Shown: positions 17,946 through 27,806, counted from the stretch's first letter. The stretch is 64,000 nt of DNA from Candidatus Kaistella beijingensis (GCF_020084865.1 NZ_CP071953.1:1736001-1800000); one strand, 5' to 3'. Notes: generated from the sequence alone by a model not told the origin. Translations and numbers: made by a program.

Positions 17946-18437
17946 TTAATCCACATAAATTCCCGCCCAACTTCTCTTTAATGGGAGCAGGAAATCGCTT
18001 AAAAAAGCAACGTAAGTATTTTTAGAAAAGTCGAAAACTTCAATGTCTTTTGAGATTTCTCCTTCTTTCAAACCTTTTCTAAAATCCTGTAATTTCATGG
18101 TTTTAAGTTCGCCGTTTTCAACGAAACTTGCCTTCATTCTGTCAAATAATCCCAACTGAAATTCTTGGTCGATTTCTTTCATCACTCCACCCAAAGCATC
18201 GATGGAACAACCGGATGCGGCTTCTTTTTCCTCATCTACACAAATGACAATGAACTGATTTTTTTCGATTTTGAAAGATGATTCCAACGGTTTTCCGTGT
18301 GCAGCCCAAGTTGCGAGAAAATCGTATAATTTTTCGGTGATGACTCTGCTTTCTTTGGGCGTAAAAGGTCGCGATGCAGGGTAAATAATCACTCTGTAAT
18401 CGCTGGTTTCTACTATGGTTGATTCTTCAATTTTCAT
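17946..18437 (-). CDS. Conserved flavobacterial protein, often mislabelled ABC ATPase
   Basis: A 163-residue cytoplasmic protein. It starts at ATG 18435-18437 (MKIEES); a longer frame to 18476 only translates family A repeat. Visible are YRVIIYPASRPFTPKE near the N-terminus and a CSIDALGG segment, but no Walker A, signature or Walker B motif, so the database name ABC transporter ATPase is not supported. It is the last gene of a four-gene operon with an MCE protein and two Fe-S proteins. Function unknown. Confidence 0.75.
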   Translation of the reverse strand: MKIEESTIVETSDYRVIIYPASRPFTPKESRVITEKLYDFLATWAAHGKPLESSFKIEKNQFIVICVDEEKEAASGCSIDALGGVMKEIDQEFQLGLFDRMKASFVENGELKTMKLQDFRKGLKEGEISKDIEVFDFSKNTYVAFLSDFLLPLKRSWAGIYVD

Positions 18438-18443
18438 AAAATT

Positions 18444-18502
18444 GCTGGGTGTTTGATGATGGATGTTGGGTGTCATTAAGCATCGGACATCCTACTTCCA
18501 CC
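18444..18502. repeat. Family A intergenic inverted repeat
   Basis: A G/T-rich arm (18444-18474, GGGTGTTTGATGATGG then ATGTTGGGTG) faces a C/A-rich arm (18481-18502, CATCGGACATCC and CTTCCACC) in the gap between two cotranscribed genes. It matches the layout at 1131-1226 and 44,321-44,442. Confidence 0.55.
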
Positions 18503-18507
18503 TTAAA

Positions 18508-19293
18508 TTATAAATCTTCCGCTTCCGCCAAAAGTTCTGCAATATCTTTAACGGAAACTTCCTCGTTTTTATTGAAATGCTTCACGCCATCGGTCATCAT
18601 CGTCATACAAAACGGACAACCTGTTGCGATGATGTTTGGCTTTTCTTCCAAAGCTTCTTCGGTTCTTTCAACGTTGATGTCTACATTTCCTTTTTCAGGT
18701 TCTTTGAACATTTGTGCTCCACCTGCTCCACAACACAATCCGTTTGATTTGCAGCGTTTCATCTCCACCAATTCGGAATCCAATTTTTCCAGTAAAACTC
18801 TTGGTGCTTCATATTCTCCGTTCCCTCTTCCTAAATAACATGGATCGTGGAAGGTGATTTTTTTCCCACTAAAACTGCCCCCCTCAATTTTCAAGCGACC
18901 TTCTTCCATTAATTTTCTTAGGAATTGGGTGTGATGCATTACTTCATAATTTCCGCCTAAACCAGGGTATTCGTTTTTCAAAATATTGAAACAGTGCGGA
19001 CAAGCGGTGACAATTTTTTTTACGCCATAACCGTTCATGATTTCAATATTGGTTAAAGCCATCATTTGGAAAATAAATTCGTTTCCGGCGCGTTTTGCAG
19101 GATCGCCGTTGCAGCTTTCTTCTTGTCCTAAAACCGCAAATTCAACGCCCACTTTGTGCAAAATTTTACATAAAGCTTTGGTTATTTTTTTTGCTCTGTC
19201 ATCAAAACTTCCGGCGCAACCCACGAAAAATAAAACTTCCGGTGCTTTTCCTTCGGCAGCATATTCTGCCATTGTTTTTATAGTGAAATCCAT
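18508..19293 (-). CDS. CCG-domain Fe-S oxidoreductase subunit
   Basis: A 261-residue soluble protein with two CCG-type cysteine domains, as in HdrB, GlpC and LutA: an N-terminal LFFVGCAGSF segment, TACPHCFNILKNEYP, FHDPCYLGRGNG, and CCGAGGAQMF toward the C-terminus. These domains bind Fe-S clusters and transfer electrons. It follows the membrane ferredoxin gene in the same operon, so the two probably form an electron-transfer complex with a quinone. The physiological donor is unknown. Confidence 0.85.
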   Translation of the reverse strand: MDFTIKTMAEYAAEGKAPEVLFFVGCAGSFDDRAKKITKALCKILHKVGVEFAVLGQEESCNGDPAKRAGNEFIFQMMALTNIEIMNGYGVKKIVTACPHCFNILKNEYPGLGGNYEVMHHTQFLRKLMEEGRLKIEGGSFSGKKITFHDPCYLGRGNGEYEAPRVLLEKLDSELVEMKRCKSNGLCCGAGGAQMFKEPEKGNVDINVERTEEALEEKPNIIATGCPFCMTMMTDGVKHFNKNEEVSVKDIAELLAEAEDL

Positions 19294-19361
19294 GTTTTCT
19301 ATAAGTAATTAGTCATGAGCAATCCGCAATTTTCAAATTGGCTCATTTTCAAATTTTCAAA

Positions 19362-20705
19362 TTAATTATCAGTTGCCCATTTCATACGATCTTGCTGATT
19401 GTATTGCCATGGTGCGGCATTGTTCTCGATATTGTTCATCATCAATTGCCATTCGTGCGGCATTGAAGATTCTTCCATAACCATAAAACGGCGCATTTCT
19501 ACAATAATTGAAAGTGGATCAATCAACACAGGACAAGCTTCAACACAAGCATTACATGTTGTGCACGCTAAAACTTCTTCACGGGAAATATGATCGTCCA
19601 ACAGTTTTTTACCGTCGTCCACAAATTTTCCGTTTTTGTTGATGTTTCTTCCGACTTCCTCAATTCGATCACGTGTATCCATCATGATTTTTCTTGGCGA
19701 AAGTTTCTTCCCAGTAAGATTTGCAGGACAAACGGCGGTACATCTACCACATTCTGTGCAGGAATAGGCATTTAAAAGCTGAACCTGATTCAAATCAAAA
19801 ATATCGCTTGCTCCAAATTTTTCGGGTGCTGCATTCGGATCTGCTGCAGGTTGTGCTGCATAAGGATCAGCGTTTGGATCCATCATTAATTTGATTTCTT
19901 TGGTTACAGAATCCAAATTATTGAATTTTCCTTTGGGTTGAAGATTCGCAAACCAGGTATTAGGAAACGCCAGAATAATATGCAAATGTTTCGAATAATA
20001 AAGATAATTCATGAAGAACAGAATGCCGATGAAATGAAACCACCACGCTGCTCTTTCTGTAAACATAAGGAATCCGTCATTAAAAGAAAACCATTCAAAA
20101 ATTGGAGCGAAAATCATCTTGCTGATTGGGAAAGAACCGATTTCATGAAAAACGCCTCGCTGCTGAAGAATGTAATCAGACGCGTTCATTTTGAAGAACG
20201 CCATCATTAAAGCAAACTCGATAATCAAAATAATATTGGCGTCTTTTATTCCCCATCCTTTCAGGTCTTTTGCGTTGGAACTTACCCTTTTTATATGCAA
20301 AATATTTCTTCGTATAAAAAATAACACTACAGCAATGACAACTAAAATTGCCAATATTTCTAAGGTTGCTGTGAAAATTCCATAGAAAGTTGCTCCAAAA
20401 ATCGAGGACAGAAATCGGTGTGTCCCGAAAATTCCGTCGATCACGATTTCAATCAACTCAATATTGATGATGACAAAGCCTACATAGACCAAGACGTGGA
20501 GAAATCCCGCAATCGGTCTTTTTCCCATTTTTCCTTGTCCCAGTGCCACGTTTGCCATGGTTTTCCAACGTTCTGCAGGATGGTCGGTTCTGTCGATTTT
20601 TTTGCCGAGTTTGATGTTGCGGTAAATTTCCCTTAAACTTTTAAAGAAAAGTCCGAATCCCACAACAAGGGCAATGAAAAAAATAATATTGTCAATATAT
20701 TGCAT
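19362..20705 (-). CDS. Membrane-bound 4Fe-4S protein (HdrD/E-like)
   Basis: A 447-residue protein. The N-terminal half has about five helices, resembling the haem b membrane subunit of nitrate reductase and Hdr enzymes. The C-terminal half has two 4Fe-4S motifs, CTECGRCTAVCP and CTTCNACVEACP. It likely links soluble electron carriers to the quinone pool together with the downstream CCG protein. A gap of 68 nt separates the genes and contains AATTTTCAAATT-type low-complexity repeats. Confidence 0.85.
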   Translation of the reverse strand: MQYIDNIIFFIALVVGFGLFFKSLREIYRNIKLGKKIDRTDHPAERWKTMANVALGQGKMGKRPIAGFLHVLVYVGFVIINIELIEIVIDGIFGTHRFLSSIFGATFYGIFTATLEILAILVVIAVVLFFIRRNILHIKRVSSNAKDLKGWGIKDANIILIIEFALMMAFFKMNASDYILQQRGVFHEIGSFPISKMIFAPIFEWFSFNDGFLMFTERAAWWFHFIGILFFMNYLYYSKHLHIILAFPNTWFANLQPKGKFNNLDSVTKEIKLMMDPNADPYAAQPAADPNAAPEKFGASDIFDLNQVQLLNAYSCTECGRCTAVCPANLTGKKLSPRKIMMDTRDRIEEVGRNINKNGKFVDDGKKLLDDHISREEVLACTTCNACVEACPVLIDPLSIIVEMRRFMVMEESSMPHEWQLMMNNIENNAAPWQYNQQDRMKWATDN

Positions 20706-20724
20706 ATTGAAAGGTTTTTAGATT

Positions 20725-21675
20725 TTAGTTGGAACTGTTTTTTCCGAAAACGGAGAAGTTTAAATATCGTTTCGGATTCTCTTTTAAATCAAGAATGAGT
20801 TTGTTCAAATTCTGCGAGGATTCGTTGAGATTTCGGTAAAGTTCTTCATCTTTGGTGATTTTACCAAGCGAACCTTCGCCATTTTGTATGCCCGAAATAA
20901 CACTGTTTAATTTATCCGCCGTCAAACTCAATTTATCAATCGTATTGTTGAGTTTTTTTACATCCACTTCTTCCGCAACTTTTCCGTATTTATCAATCGC
21001 GGTTTTTGCACTGATTGTCGCAAGATTGGCATTATCCAACATTTTTTGAACACGTGGATCATTATTTGCCATTAAGGAATTTGCGCTTCTTGACGTTCCT
21101 TCAAGGGAAGTAACTGTTCTGTTTAAATTGAATAATAAAGATCGAATTGCGGCCTGATTTTCAGCATCGGTGATCGATTTTGCATTAATCATTAAAGAAT
21201 CTACTCTTTTTAAAACCACTTGCAATTGATCTTTTACAGGCCCAACTTGTGACGAAATATTATTCATCATTGAAAGTTGAAAAGCTCCTGCCAAAGTATC
21301 GCCATCTTTTGCCATCGGCTGTCCGTAAGCTAGATTAATGCGCATTTCTTTTCCAGACATCAATCCGGGTTCAAAAATTTCTAAAGTTGATTTTTTTGAA
21401 AACTCGTAGTTGTCATCAATCATTACTTTAACCACGAAATGTATTTTACCGTCTTTTTCGGTGATTGGTATGATTTTATCAACCTGACCAACTTTCAAAC
21501 CGTTGATGGAAACGGGATTTGATGCAGCCAATCCTTCCACATTATCAAATTTTGCAAAGAAAATATTGTCTGTAGTAAAAAGACTTTTCCCCTTCATAAA
21601 CTGAAAGAGAAAGACAAATCCAATGATGGCTAAAAGTGCAATGAGACCTGCTTTTATTTCTTTTGTGAATTTCAC
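20725..21675 (-). CDS. MlaD/MCE-family lipid transport protein
   Basis: A 316-residue protein with one N-terminal transmembrane helix (IKAGLIALLAIIGFVFLFQF) and an MCE domain (VEGLAASNPVSINGLKVGQV at about residues 50-70), followed by a long helical region and a disordered tail. MCE proteins carry lipids across the periplasm with an MlaEF-type transporter; the MlaE/MlaF pair at 34.6-36.1 kb is the probable partner. I start it at GTG 21673-21675 (MKFTKEIKAG) because a TTG 24 nt upstream lies inside the -7 box. Confidence 0.88.
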   Translation of the reverse strand: MKFTKEIKAGLIALLAIIGFVFLFQFMKGKSLFTTDNIFFAKFDNVEGLAASNPVSINGLKVGQVDKIIPITEKDGKIHFVVKVMIDDNYEFSKKSTLEIFEPGLMSGKEMRINLAYGQPMAKDGDTLAGAFQLSMMNNISSQVGPVKDQLQVVLKRVDSLMINAKSITDAENQAAIRSLLFNLNRTVTSLEGTSRSANSLMANNDPRVQKMLDNANLATISAKTAIDKYGKVAEEVDVKKLNNTIDKLSLTADKLNSVISGIQNGEGSLGKITKDEELYRNLNESSQNLNKLILDLKENPKRYLNFSVFGKNSSN

Positions 21676-21696
21676 TTTTTTGTAATTTTTAATGAA

Positions 21697-21725
21697 CAAA
21701 TATAATACATTTTAAATAAAGTCAA
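21697..21725 (-). promoter_or_regulatory. Promoter of the MCE / Fe-S operon
   Basis: Minus-strand TTG (21725-21723), 18 nt, then TATATTTG (21704-21697) fits the flavobacterial consensus and gives a leader of about 15 nt to the GTG at 21675. It decides the start codon of the MCE gene. Confidence 0.6.
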
Positions 21726-21750
21726 TCAGCAATTACTTCGGTAAAGACGC

Positions 21751-21780
21751 AAAAAAAAGCGACTTTCACAAGTCGCTTTT
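21751..21780 (-). terminator. Terminator of the ppiD-like gene
   Basis: Arms AAAAGCGACTT (21755-21765) and AAGTCGCTTTT (21770-21780) around TCAC, followed on the minus strand by a T-run, lie just downstream of the ppiD-like gene. Confidence 0.9.
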
Positions 21781-21797
21781 ATGATGATTTCTAATTC

Positions 21798-23948
21798 TTA
21801 ATTTTGTTGTGATGCCTGATTGTAAACTTCAATTCTGTAGTCTTCAATTTTCGCATTATCTTGAAGTGATTTCAAGAAATTCTGCCCGAATTGCTGTGAA
21901 TTTTGTCCTTGAAGTGCCTGAATCACCTGTTTGATGTCTCCCGGTTGTTTGTTCACCGTTTCAGATTTTTTCACCAAAACATAAACTCCGGTCATTCCTT
22001 CCACAGGATTGGAAAGTTTTCCTTTAGCCACACCGAATGCAGCTCCTGCAACTCTCGGTTCCATGGCCCCTGCAACTTGCGGACTCAACAAATTAACTTG
22101 TGCAGATTGTTTTGTAGAAGCAAATAATTTAGCGATTTGATCTAAACTTGTCGCTTTTGCAGCTGTGATTTTATCAGAAATCTGTTTTGCCAAAATCTTA
22201 TTTTTGATGATGGGCTCAATTTGTTCTCTTACTGCTTCTGGATCTGCGGTTCCTGCGTCTTGGATTCCGTTTAAGTATGCAACGATTCTGTCGCCGGTTC
22301 CGTCAACAGTGAAAATATCGGTATCACCTTTATTTCTCTTTTTGTTGAAAGCCCATGCAATAACTTCTTCGTCTTTATCAGTTCCCAATCCTGGAAGTTG
22401 TCCTTGGAAACGGCCAATTTCTTTAGGGTTGCTGAAGTTGTAGTTGTTCTTTTTAGCCAGATTCGCAAAATCGTTGAAAGATTTGCCTTGAACTTGCTGA
22501 ATGAATTTTGTAGCTTTCGTGTAAACTTCGTTTTCTGTTTTGTCAGAAGGTTTAATGGCTTTCACCAAGTTTGCCACTTTGTAGCCCATTGAACCGGATT
22601 TTTTATCTTCAATATTAATGATGTGATATCCGAACTGGGTTTCAACCACTCCTGTTGCACCTTTTGGATTGTTTGCAAGGAAACTCAAAAACTCTGGAAC
22701 AAAAGGTGTCGAAGGCGTCGTCCAACCCACACTTCCGCCTTGAGCAGCCGAACCTGGATCAGATGAGAATTTTAAATTCTCTGCAAATTTAGAAGGATCT
22801 GCTTTTACTACTGCACCGATTGAATCTGCCAATTTTTTCGCTTCTTCTTTCGATCTCTTTACATCTCCTCCTGCTTGATTTCCTTTGTACGAAACAAGAA
22901 TATGTCTTGAAAGCGTAGAATCAGATGGTTTTTTATCTAATAATTTAGAAACTACATAGAAATTCTGCTCTTTGTAAGGTCCGAAAGTTGTACCGATACT
23001 TGCAGAAGCCACTTTATCTTTAATCGAAGCAGGCAATTGATTTGCTGAAAAATACTGTGGGTTAAACGGCATGTCAGAATTCAATGCTATGAACATGGAG
23101 TCGTTTGTCGTGTTTTGGAAATTTTCTTTACCGCCACTCATTTCGCTTCCTTCAGAAAATAATTTGTTAATTTCTTTTTGAGTTGCTGCCTCGTCTGCTG
23201 CACTTGGAGCCGCAGGGAAATATACCAAACCAACGTTTCTGCTCGCTTCTCTCTTGAACAAGATCGGATGTTTTTTAATATAATCCGCCAAATCTTGAGT
23301 AGTCACTTTTACAGGGTTTTTCTGTGCATAAGCTGCATAATCTACTTTTACAAAGTCGATGTCTGCAAGTTGGTCTCTTTGTTTCATCATTTCCTCCGCT
23401 TCCTTTTTACCAACGGTAATTCCAGCTGAAAGATTGGCAAAAAGTTGTCTCGCCATCATTCTGTACTCGATCGCTTTTCTAGTTTTAAGCCAATTGTTGT
23501 ACATTTCAACGTTGGTTCCTTTTGCTTCTTCAACCTGTTTTTTGATTTCCTGAAGTTTGAAATTTCCTTTCTCGTCAAAGTTTTGCTGATTTTGAGCAAA
23601 CATTGGGTCGAATTGCAATTGGTTCCAAAACATTTCGTCGGTCAACTTCAATCCCATTTTTTCAAACTGCTGCTTGATTAATTTAGATTGAACTACCATG
23701 TTCCAAGCTTGTTGCTCTAAACCTTTTGCAGGTTGACCTTGTTGTTGCGCTTGTTGTTGAAGCATAAACAACTGGTCGTCAAAATCTTCTTTGGTAATTT
23801 CTTCGCCATTTACTTTTCCGAAAACGCCTGGTTTTGCTCCAAATAATTTTTCCAAACTGTCTGGATTTACCACGAAAGCCAACATTGCAATCGCAATAAT
23901 CCCCATCAAAAGCCAAGGTCTGTTTCTAATCTCTCCTAAAACTGCCAT
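21798..23948 (-). CDS. Periplasmic peptidyl-prolyl isomerase, PpiD/SurA-type
   Basis: A 716-residue membrane-anchored foldase. One N-terminal helix (about 13-29), then a SurA_N-like chaperone domain (VNGEEITKEDFDDQLFML), a parvulin-type PPIase domain near the middle (SRHILVSYKGNQAGGDVKR to GYHIINIEDKKSG) and a C-terminal second PPIase-like segment. PpiD acts in folding of exported outer-membrane proteins at the periplasmic face of the inner membrane. It starts at ATG 23946-23948, divergent from lon, whose protein also serves quality control. Confidence 0.88.
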   Translation of the reverse strand: MAVLGEIRNRPWLLMGIIAIAMLAFVVNPDSLEKLFGAKPGVFGKVNGEEITKEDFDDQLFMLQQQAQQQGQPAKGLEQQAWNMVVQSKLIKQQFEKMGLKLTDEMFWNQLQFDPMFAQNQQNFDEKGNFKLQEIKKQVEEAKGTNVEMYNNWLKTRKAIEYRMMARQLFANLSAGITVGKKEAEEMMKQRDQLADIDFVKVDYAAYAQKNPVKVTTQDLADYIKKHPILFKREASRNVGLVYFPAAPSAADEAATQKEINKLFSEGSEMSGGKENFQNTTNDSMFIALNSDMPFNPQYFSANQLPASIKDKVASASIGTTFGPYKEQNFYVVSKLLDKKPSDSTLSRHILVSYKGNQAGGDVKRSKEEAKKLADSIGAVVKADPSKFAENLKFSSDPGSAAQGGSVGWTTPSTPFVPEFLSFLANNPKGATGVVETQFGYHIINIEDKKSGSMGYKVANLVKAIKPSDKTENEVYTKATKFIQQVQGKSFNDFANLAKKNNYNFSNPKEIGRFQGQLPGLGTDKDEEVIAWAFNKKRNKGDTDIFTVDGTGDRIVAYLNGIQDAGTADPEAVREQIEPIIKNKILAKQISDKITAAKATSLDQIAKLFASTKQSAQVNLLSPQVAGAMEPRVAGAAFGVAKGKLSNPVEGMTGVYVLVKKSETVNKQPGDIKQVIQALQGQNSQQFGQNFLKSLQDNAKIEDYRIEVYNQASQQN

Positions 23949-24020
23949 CTTTTTTGTATAATTTTATCAGTCTGCGAAAATACACATTTTTAAGAGATTA
24001 GAAAAAATTTTAAATATTTA

Positions 24021-24053
24021 TTTGAAAGCAAAACTTGCAATATGGTAATTTTG
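24021..24053 (+). promoter_or_regulatory. Promoter of lon
   Basis: TTTG (24021-24024), 21 nt, then TAATTTTG (24046-24053) matches the flavobacterial consensus. The leader is about 125 nt and contains the palindrome at 24159-24173. Confidence 0.6.
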
Positions 24054-24158
24054 TCTAAAATTTTGCGTGGCACAGTGATTGTGAAATTAAAGCCACCTTT
24101 TTTATTTAAAGCATTTTTAATGAAAACAATTAAAATGCGGTTTAACCATTTAATTAAA

Positions 24159-24173
24159 ATGACAATTTGTCAT
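24159..24173. promoter_or_regulatory. Palindrome in the lon leader
   Basis: ATGACAATTTGTCAT is a perfect 7+1+7 inverted repeat ending 10 nt before the lon ATG. Its size and symmetry fit a dimeric repressor site or an RNA hairpin that hides the start. The protein that would bind it is not known. Confidence 0.4.
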
Positions 24174-24183
24174 CACAGATATT

Positions 24184-26589
24184 ATGACAGAATTTGAAGA
24201 CATCAGTTTTGATGAAATGATGAGCGACGGTTTCAGTATCGTGGCAGAAGAAATAAACTTGAATGATTTCAACGAAACCGAAGAAAACAAAGAACAAAAA
24301 ATCTTCCCGATTCTTCCGGTAAGAAATATGGTGATGTTCCCGAAAGTGGTGATTCCAATTACCGCTGGAAGAGAAATGTCCATCAAACTTTTGGAGGAAG
24401 CGCAGAGAAACAATGAATTTATTGGGATTTTAAGCCAAAACAATTCCACCATTGACCAACCTACTTTTAAAGATTTATACCAAATCGGGACATTGGCGAA
24501 AATTGTTAAAATCATCAAACTTCCCGATGGAAACACCACTGCGATTACAAGAGGTTTTCAACGGTTTAAAATCAAAAATTTCACCACGGCAAAACCTTAT
24601 TTTAAAGCCGAAATCACCAAATTGAAAGAAGTTTCAACCAAAAAAACGGAAGAATACAATGCGCTTTTAGAAAACATCAAAGATTTAGCCTTAAAGATTA
24701 TCGAACTCGACCCCAATATTCCGAACGCAGCAAATTTTGCCATTAAGAATATGAGCGACCACGAGGATTTGTTGAATTTCATCTGCACCAACGCCAATTT
24801 TCCTTACGCTTCAAAACAGAAACTTTTGGAAGAAAAAAGTTTGATGACTCGAGCGGAAAAGTGCTACGAATTAATGCACGACGATTTCCGAAAATTGGAG
24901 TTGCGCAACCAAATCCATTTAAAAACCAACAAAGAACTCGATAAAAATCAGCGCGAATATTTCCTGAATCAGCAAATGAGAACCATTCAGGAAGAATTAG
25001 GTGGTGGTCCGGAATCCGATGTGGACGAACTTTTACAAAAAGCCAAAAAAGTGAAATGGAGTGACGAAGTTGAAAATCATTTCAAAAAAGAAATCAACCG
25101 ACTTCAGCGCCAAAATCCAAATTCGCCGGATTATAATGTTCAAAGAAATTACCTCGATTTCTTCACCGATTTACCTTGGGAAACCTATTCTAAAGATATT
25201 TTCGACATCAATAAAGCGGAAAGAGTTTTGGATAAAGCACATTTCGGACTAGAAGACATCAAGAAAAGAATTTTGGAACACATGGCGGTTTTGAAGCTGA
25301 AAAACAATATGAAATCGCCGATTCTCTGTTTGGTTGGTCCTCCCGGAGTTGGGAAAACCTCTTTAGGAAAATCGGTCGCCGATTCTTTAGGAAGAAAATA
25401 TGTGCGGGTTTCTTTGGGCGGACTTCACGACGAATCCGAAATTCGCGGACACCGGAAAACCTACATCGGTGCAATGGCGGGAAGAATTCTGCAATCCATC
25501 AAAAAAACGGGAACTTCAAATCCTGTAATTGTTTTGGATGAAATCGATAAAATCGGACAAGGAATTCATGGCGACCCAAGTTCTGCCTTATTGGAAGTTC
25601 TTGATCCTGAACAAAATAACTCTTTCTACGACAACTTTCTTGAATTAGGCTATGATTTGTCGAAAGTGATGTTTATTGCAACTGCGAATTCGCTTTCAAC
25701 CATTCAAAGACCACTTTTGGACAGAATGGAAATCATTGAAATTGCAGGTTATACTCTAGAGGAAAAAGTGGAAATTGCAAAAAGACATTTAATCAAAAAA
25801 CAGCAGGAAGAAAACGGTTTGGATGCAAAATCTTTCAAACTCGGAAATGCTGAGCTGAAACATATTATCGACGCGCATACTTCAGAAAGCGGAGTTCGTG
25901 GATTGGAAAAACAAATCGCCGCCGTTGCACGATGGGTCGCTCTGCAAACCGCAATGGGAAAAGAATATGATTCTAAAATTTCCATTGATAAAATTGATGA
26001 AATTTTAGGTGTTCCACGTCCGAAAAGTTTGTCGGAAATTACGGGAGTTCCCGGAGTTGTCACCGGTTTGGCTTGGACGCAAGTTGGTGGAGATATTCTG
26101 TTCATCGAAAGTATTTTAAGCGAAGGAAAAGGAAACCTCACCATGACCGGAAATTTGGGAACCGTCATGAAAGAATCTGCAACAATTGCTTTAGAATATA
26201 TCAAAGCAAAACATCAGGAATTGGGAATTTCTTCGGAAGATATTCAGAAGAAAAACATCCACGTTCACGTTCCCGAAGGAGCAACTCCAAAAGACGGCCC
26301 TTCTGCGGGAATCGCAATGCTGACTTCGATTGTTTCAAGTTTTAAAAACAAAAAGGTTAAGTCTCATTTGGCGATGACCGGCGAAATTACCCTTCGAGGA
26401 AAAGTACTTCCTGTAGGTGGAATTAAAGAAAAATTACTCGCCGCAGCAAGAGCCGGAATTAAGGAAATCATCCTTTGCGACGCCAACCGAAAAGATGTGG
26501 AAGAAATTAAAAAAGATTACCTGAAAGGCCTGAAAATCAATTATGTGAAACGAATGAGCGAGGTGATTGATTTGGCGATAGAAAAATAG
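24184..26589 (+). CDS. lon: ATP-dependent protease Lon
   Basis: A cytoplasmic AAA+ serine protease of 801 residues that degrades misfolded and regulatory proteins. The N-terminal LON substrate domain (about 40-240) begins with FPILPVRNMVMFPKVVIPI. The AAA+ module has Walker A GPPGVGKTSLG (385-395), Walker B VIVLDEIDK and PSALLEVLDPEQN. The protease domain has the catalytic Ser707 in DGPSAGI and the dyad lysine in LRGKVLPVGGIKEK. It starts at ATG 24184. Its leader has its own promoter and a palindrome. It is divergent from the ppiD-like gene. Confidence 0.98.
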   Translation: MTEFEDISFDEMMSDGFSIVAEEINLNDFNETEENKEQKIFPILPVRNMVMFPKVVIPITAGREMSIKLLEEAQRNNEFIGILSQNNSTIDQPTFKDLYQIGTLAKIVKIIKLPDGNTTAITRGFQRFKIKNFTTAKPYFKAEITKLKEVSTKKTEEYNALLENIKDLALKIIELDPNIPNAANFAIKNMSDHEDLLNFICTNANFPYASKQKLLEEKSLMTRAEKCYELMHDDFRKLELRNQIHLKTNKELDKNQREYFLNQQMRTIQEELGGGPESDVDELLQKAKKVKWSDEVENHFKKEINRLQRQNPNSPDYNVQRNYLDFFTDLPWETYSKDIFDINKAERVLDKAHFGLEDIKKRILEHMAVLKLKNNMKSPILCLVGPPGVGKTSLGKSVADSLGRKYVRVSLGGLHDESEIRGHRKTYIGAMAGRILQSIKKTGTSNPVIVLDEIDKIGQGIHGDPSSALLEVLDPEQNNSFYDNFLELGYDLSKVMFIATANSLSTIQRPLLDRMEIIEIAGYTLEEKVEIAKRHLIKKQQEENGLDAKSFKLGNAELKHIIDAHTSESGVRGLEKQIAAVARWVALQTAMGKEYDSKISIDKIDEILGVPRPKSLSEITGVPGVVTGLAWTQVGGDILFIESILSEGKGNLTMTGNLGTVMKESATIALEYIKAKHQELGISSEDIQKKNIHVHVPEGATPKDGPSAGIAMLTSIVSSFKNKKVKSHLAMTGEITLRGKVLPVGGIKEKLLAAARAGIKEIILCDANRKDVEEIKKDYLKGLKINYVKRMSEVIDLAIEK

Positions 26590-26608
26590 TATTCTTTAAA
26601 ATATGTTT

Positions 26609-26634
26609 AAAATGCACAGTTTTCTGTGCATTTT
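26609..26634 (+). terminator. Terminator of lon
   Basis: Arms AAAATGCACAG (26609-26619) and CTGTGCATTTT (26624-26634) around TTTT, followed by T-run. Confidence 0.9.
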
Positions 26635-26854
26635 TTATATCAAAATCGGGAGCTAAAATTCAGGTTGGTCTTTAACCGTCTTTCGCTGTGATCAATTTTT
26701 GGGTGTTAGTTTTTTTAATTCGATTTACAAAACGATAAAAACCAATGAATTGTATTGCAAATTGTGTTTTACAAAAAAAAGACAATCCATTTACAAACTT
26801 TACAATAATTTCGTGCGGAAATTTGGTTGAATAAACCCATAAAAAATCTCCGTT

Positions 26855-27769
26855 ATGAAAAATCTAGTTTCAAAAACAATTCTTGGTTCCGCAATTCTCA
26901 TTTCTATATTTTCTTGCAATAAGCAAGAAACTGTTGGAAATTCAACGATCGAAAAAAATGTTTCCGAAGATTACACCGCTTCAGTTTCTGACAGCATTTC
27001 TTCTGTCGCAACCATGAAAGTAAAAGATAAAGAATTCATCAAAACCGCCGATGTAAACATGGAAGTAAAAGATGTTTATGACGCCACCATCTCTATTGAA
27101 AAATCCCTGAAAGATTTGGGTGGATTTGTGACCTCAAGCAGATTAAATTCGCAGACGATATCCGAAGAAACCTTCAATACTTCGAATGAAAATGCGATTT
27201 TAGTAAGAAAATTCCAAACTGAAAACACGATGCAAGTTAGAGTTCCATCAGAAAAATTAGGAGAATTTTTGAACCTCATCAATAACAAAAAAGTATTTCT
27301 GAACTCAAGAGTTATTCTTGCCGAAGACGTAACTTCCAATATCAAACTTGCAAAGCTGGAAGAAAAACGAAACGCCAAAACAGCTGAAAATATCGACAAG
27401 CTGAAGACAAACAAAGATAAAGTGAGCATGATTGACGATAATTTGAGTGAAGGAAACCTTCAAAAAATCTCCACTTACGAAATGAGCGATCATTTGAAAT
27501 ATTCCACGGTTGACATTTTCCTCAAAGAACCCAAACTGCGAATTGCCGAAATCGCGGTGACAAATACAGGAAACATCGACAACAAATACAAATTCAATTT
27601 TTTCTACGACGTGAGAAATGCTTTTGTTGAAGGGTTTTATTTAATTCAAAGATTAATTGTGGGGTTGGTTTCAATTTGGCCGATTTTAGTGATTGCAAGT
27701 CTGATTTTCTACTTCTTGAGAAAAAGAAAAAAACCGCTGAATTTTGAGAAAGAGCATGTTGATGAGTAA
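26855..27769 (+). CDS. DUF4349-type lipoprotein
   Basis: A 304-residue protein with a lipoprotein signal (SAILISIFSC, cysteine about 22). The DUF4349 pattern follows: KDKEFIKTADVNMEVKDVYD, a LGGFVTSSRLNSQT segment, QVRVPSEKLGEFLNLINN and a coiled-coil region, then a transmembrane helix near the C-terminus (about 265-287) and a basic tail. The family is common in Bacteroidota; function unknown, presumably an envelope protein. A 265-nt gap to lon has a terminator and no evident gene. Confidence 0.85.
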   Translation: MKNLVSKTILGSAILISIFSCNKQETVGNSTIEKNVSEDYTASVSDSISSVATMKVKDKEFIKTADVNMEVKDVYDATISIEKSLKDLGGFVTSSRLNSQTISEETFNTSNENAILVRKFQTENTMQVRVPSEKLGEFLNLINNKKVFLNSRVILAEDVTSNIKLAKLEEKRNAKTAENIDKLKTNKDKVSMIDDNLSEGNLQKISTYEMSDHLKYSTVDIFLKEPKLRIAEIAVTNTGNIDNKYKFNFFYDVRNAFVEGFYLIQRLIVGLVSIWPILVIASLIFYFLRKRKKPLNFEKEHVDE

Positions 27770-27806
27770 TAAATGTTTCCGTTGATAATCAACCTACAAT
27801 TAGTTC

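Noticed and set aside
17946..18437. ABC transporter ATPase as a name for this gene
   Set aside because: No Walker A, signature or Walker B motif is present; the name is a database habit.
25749..26204. Minus-strand ORF opposite lon
   Set aside because: Antisense shadow of the Lon protease region, rich in Ser/Pro/Ile as expected from the complementary frame.
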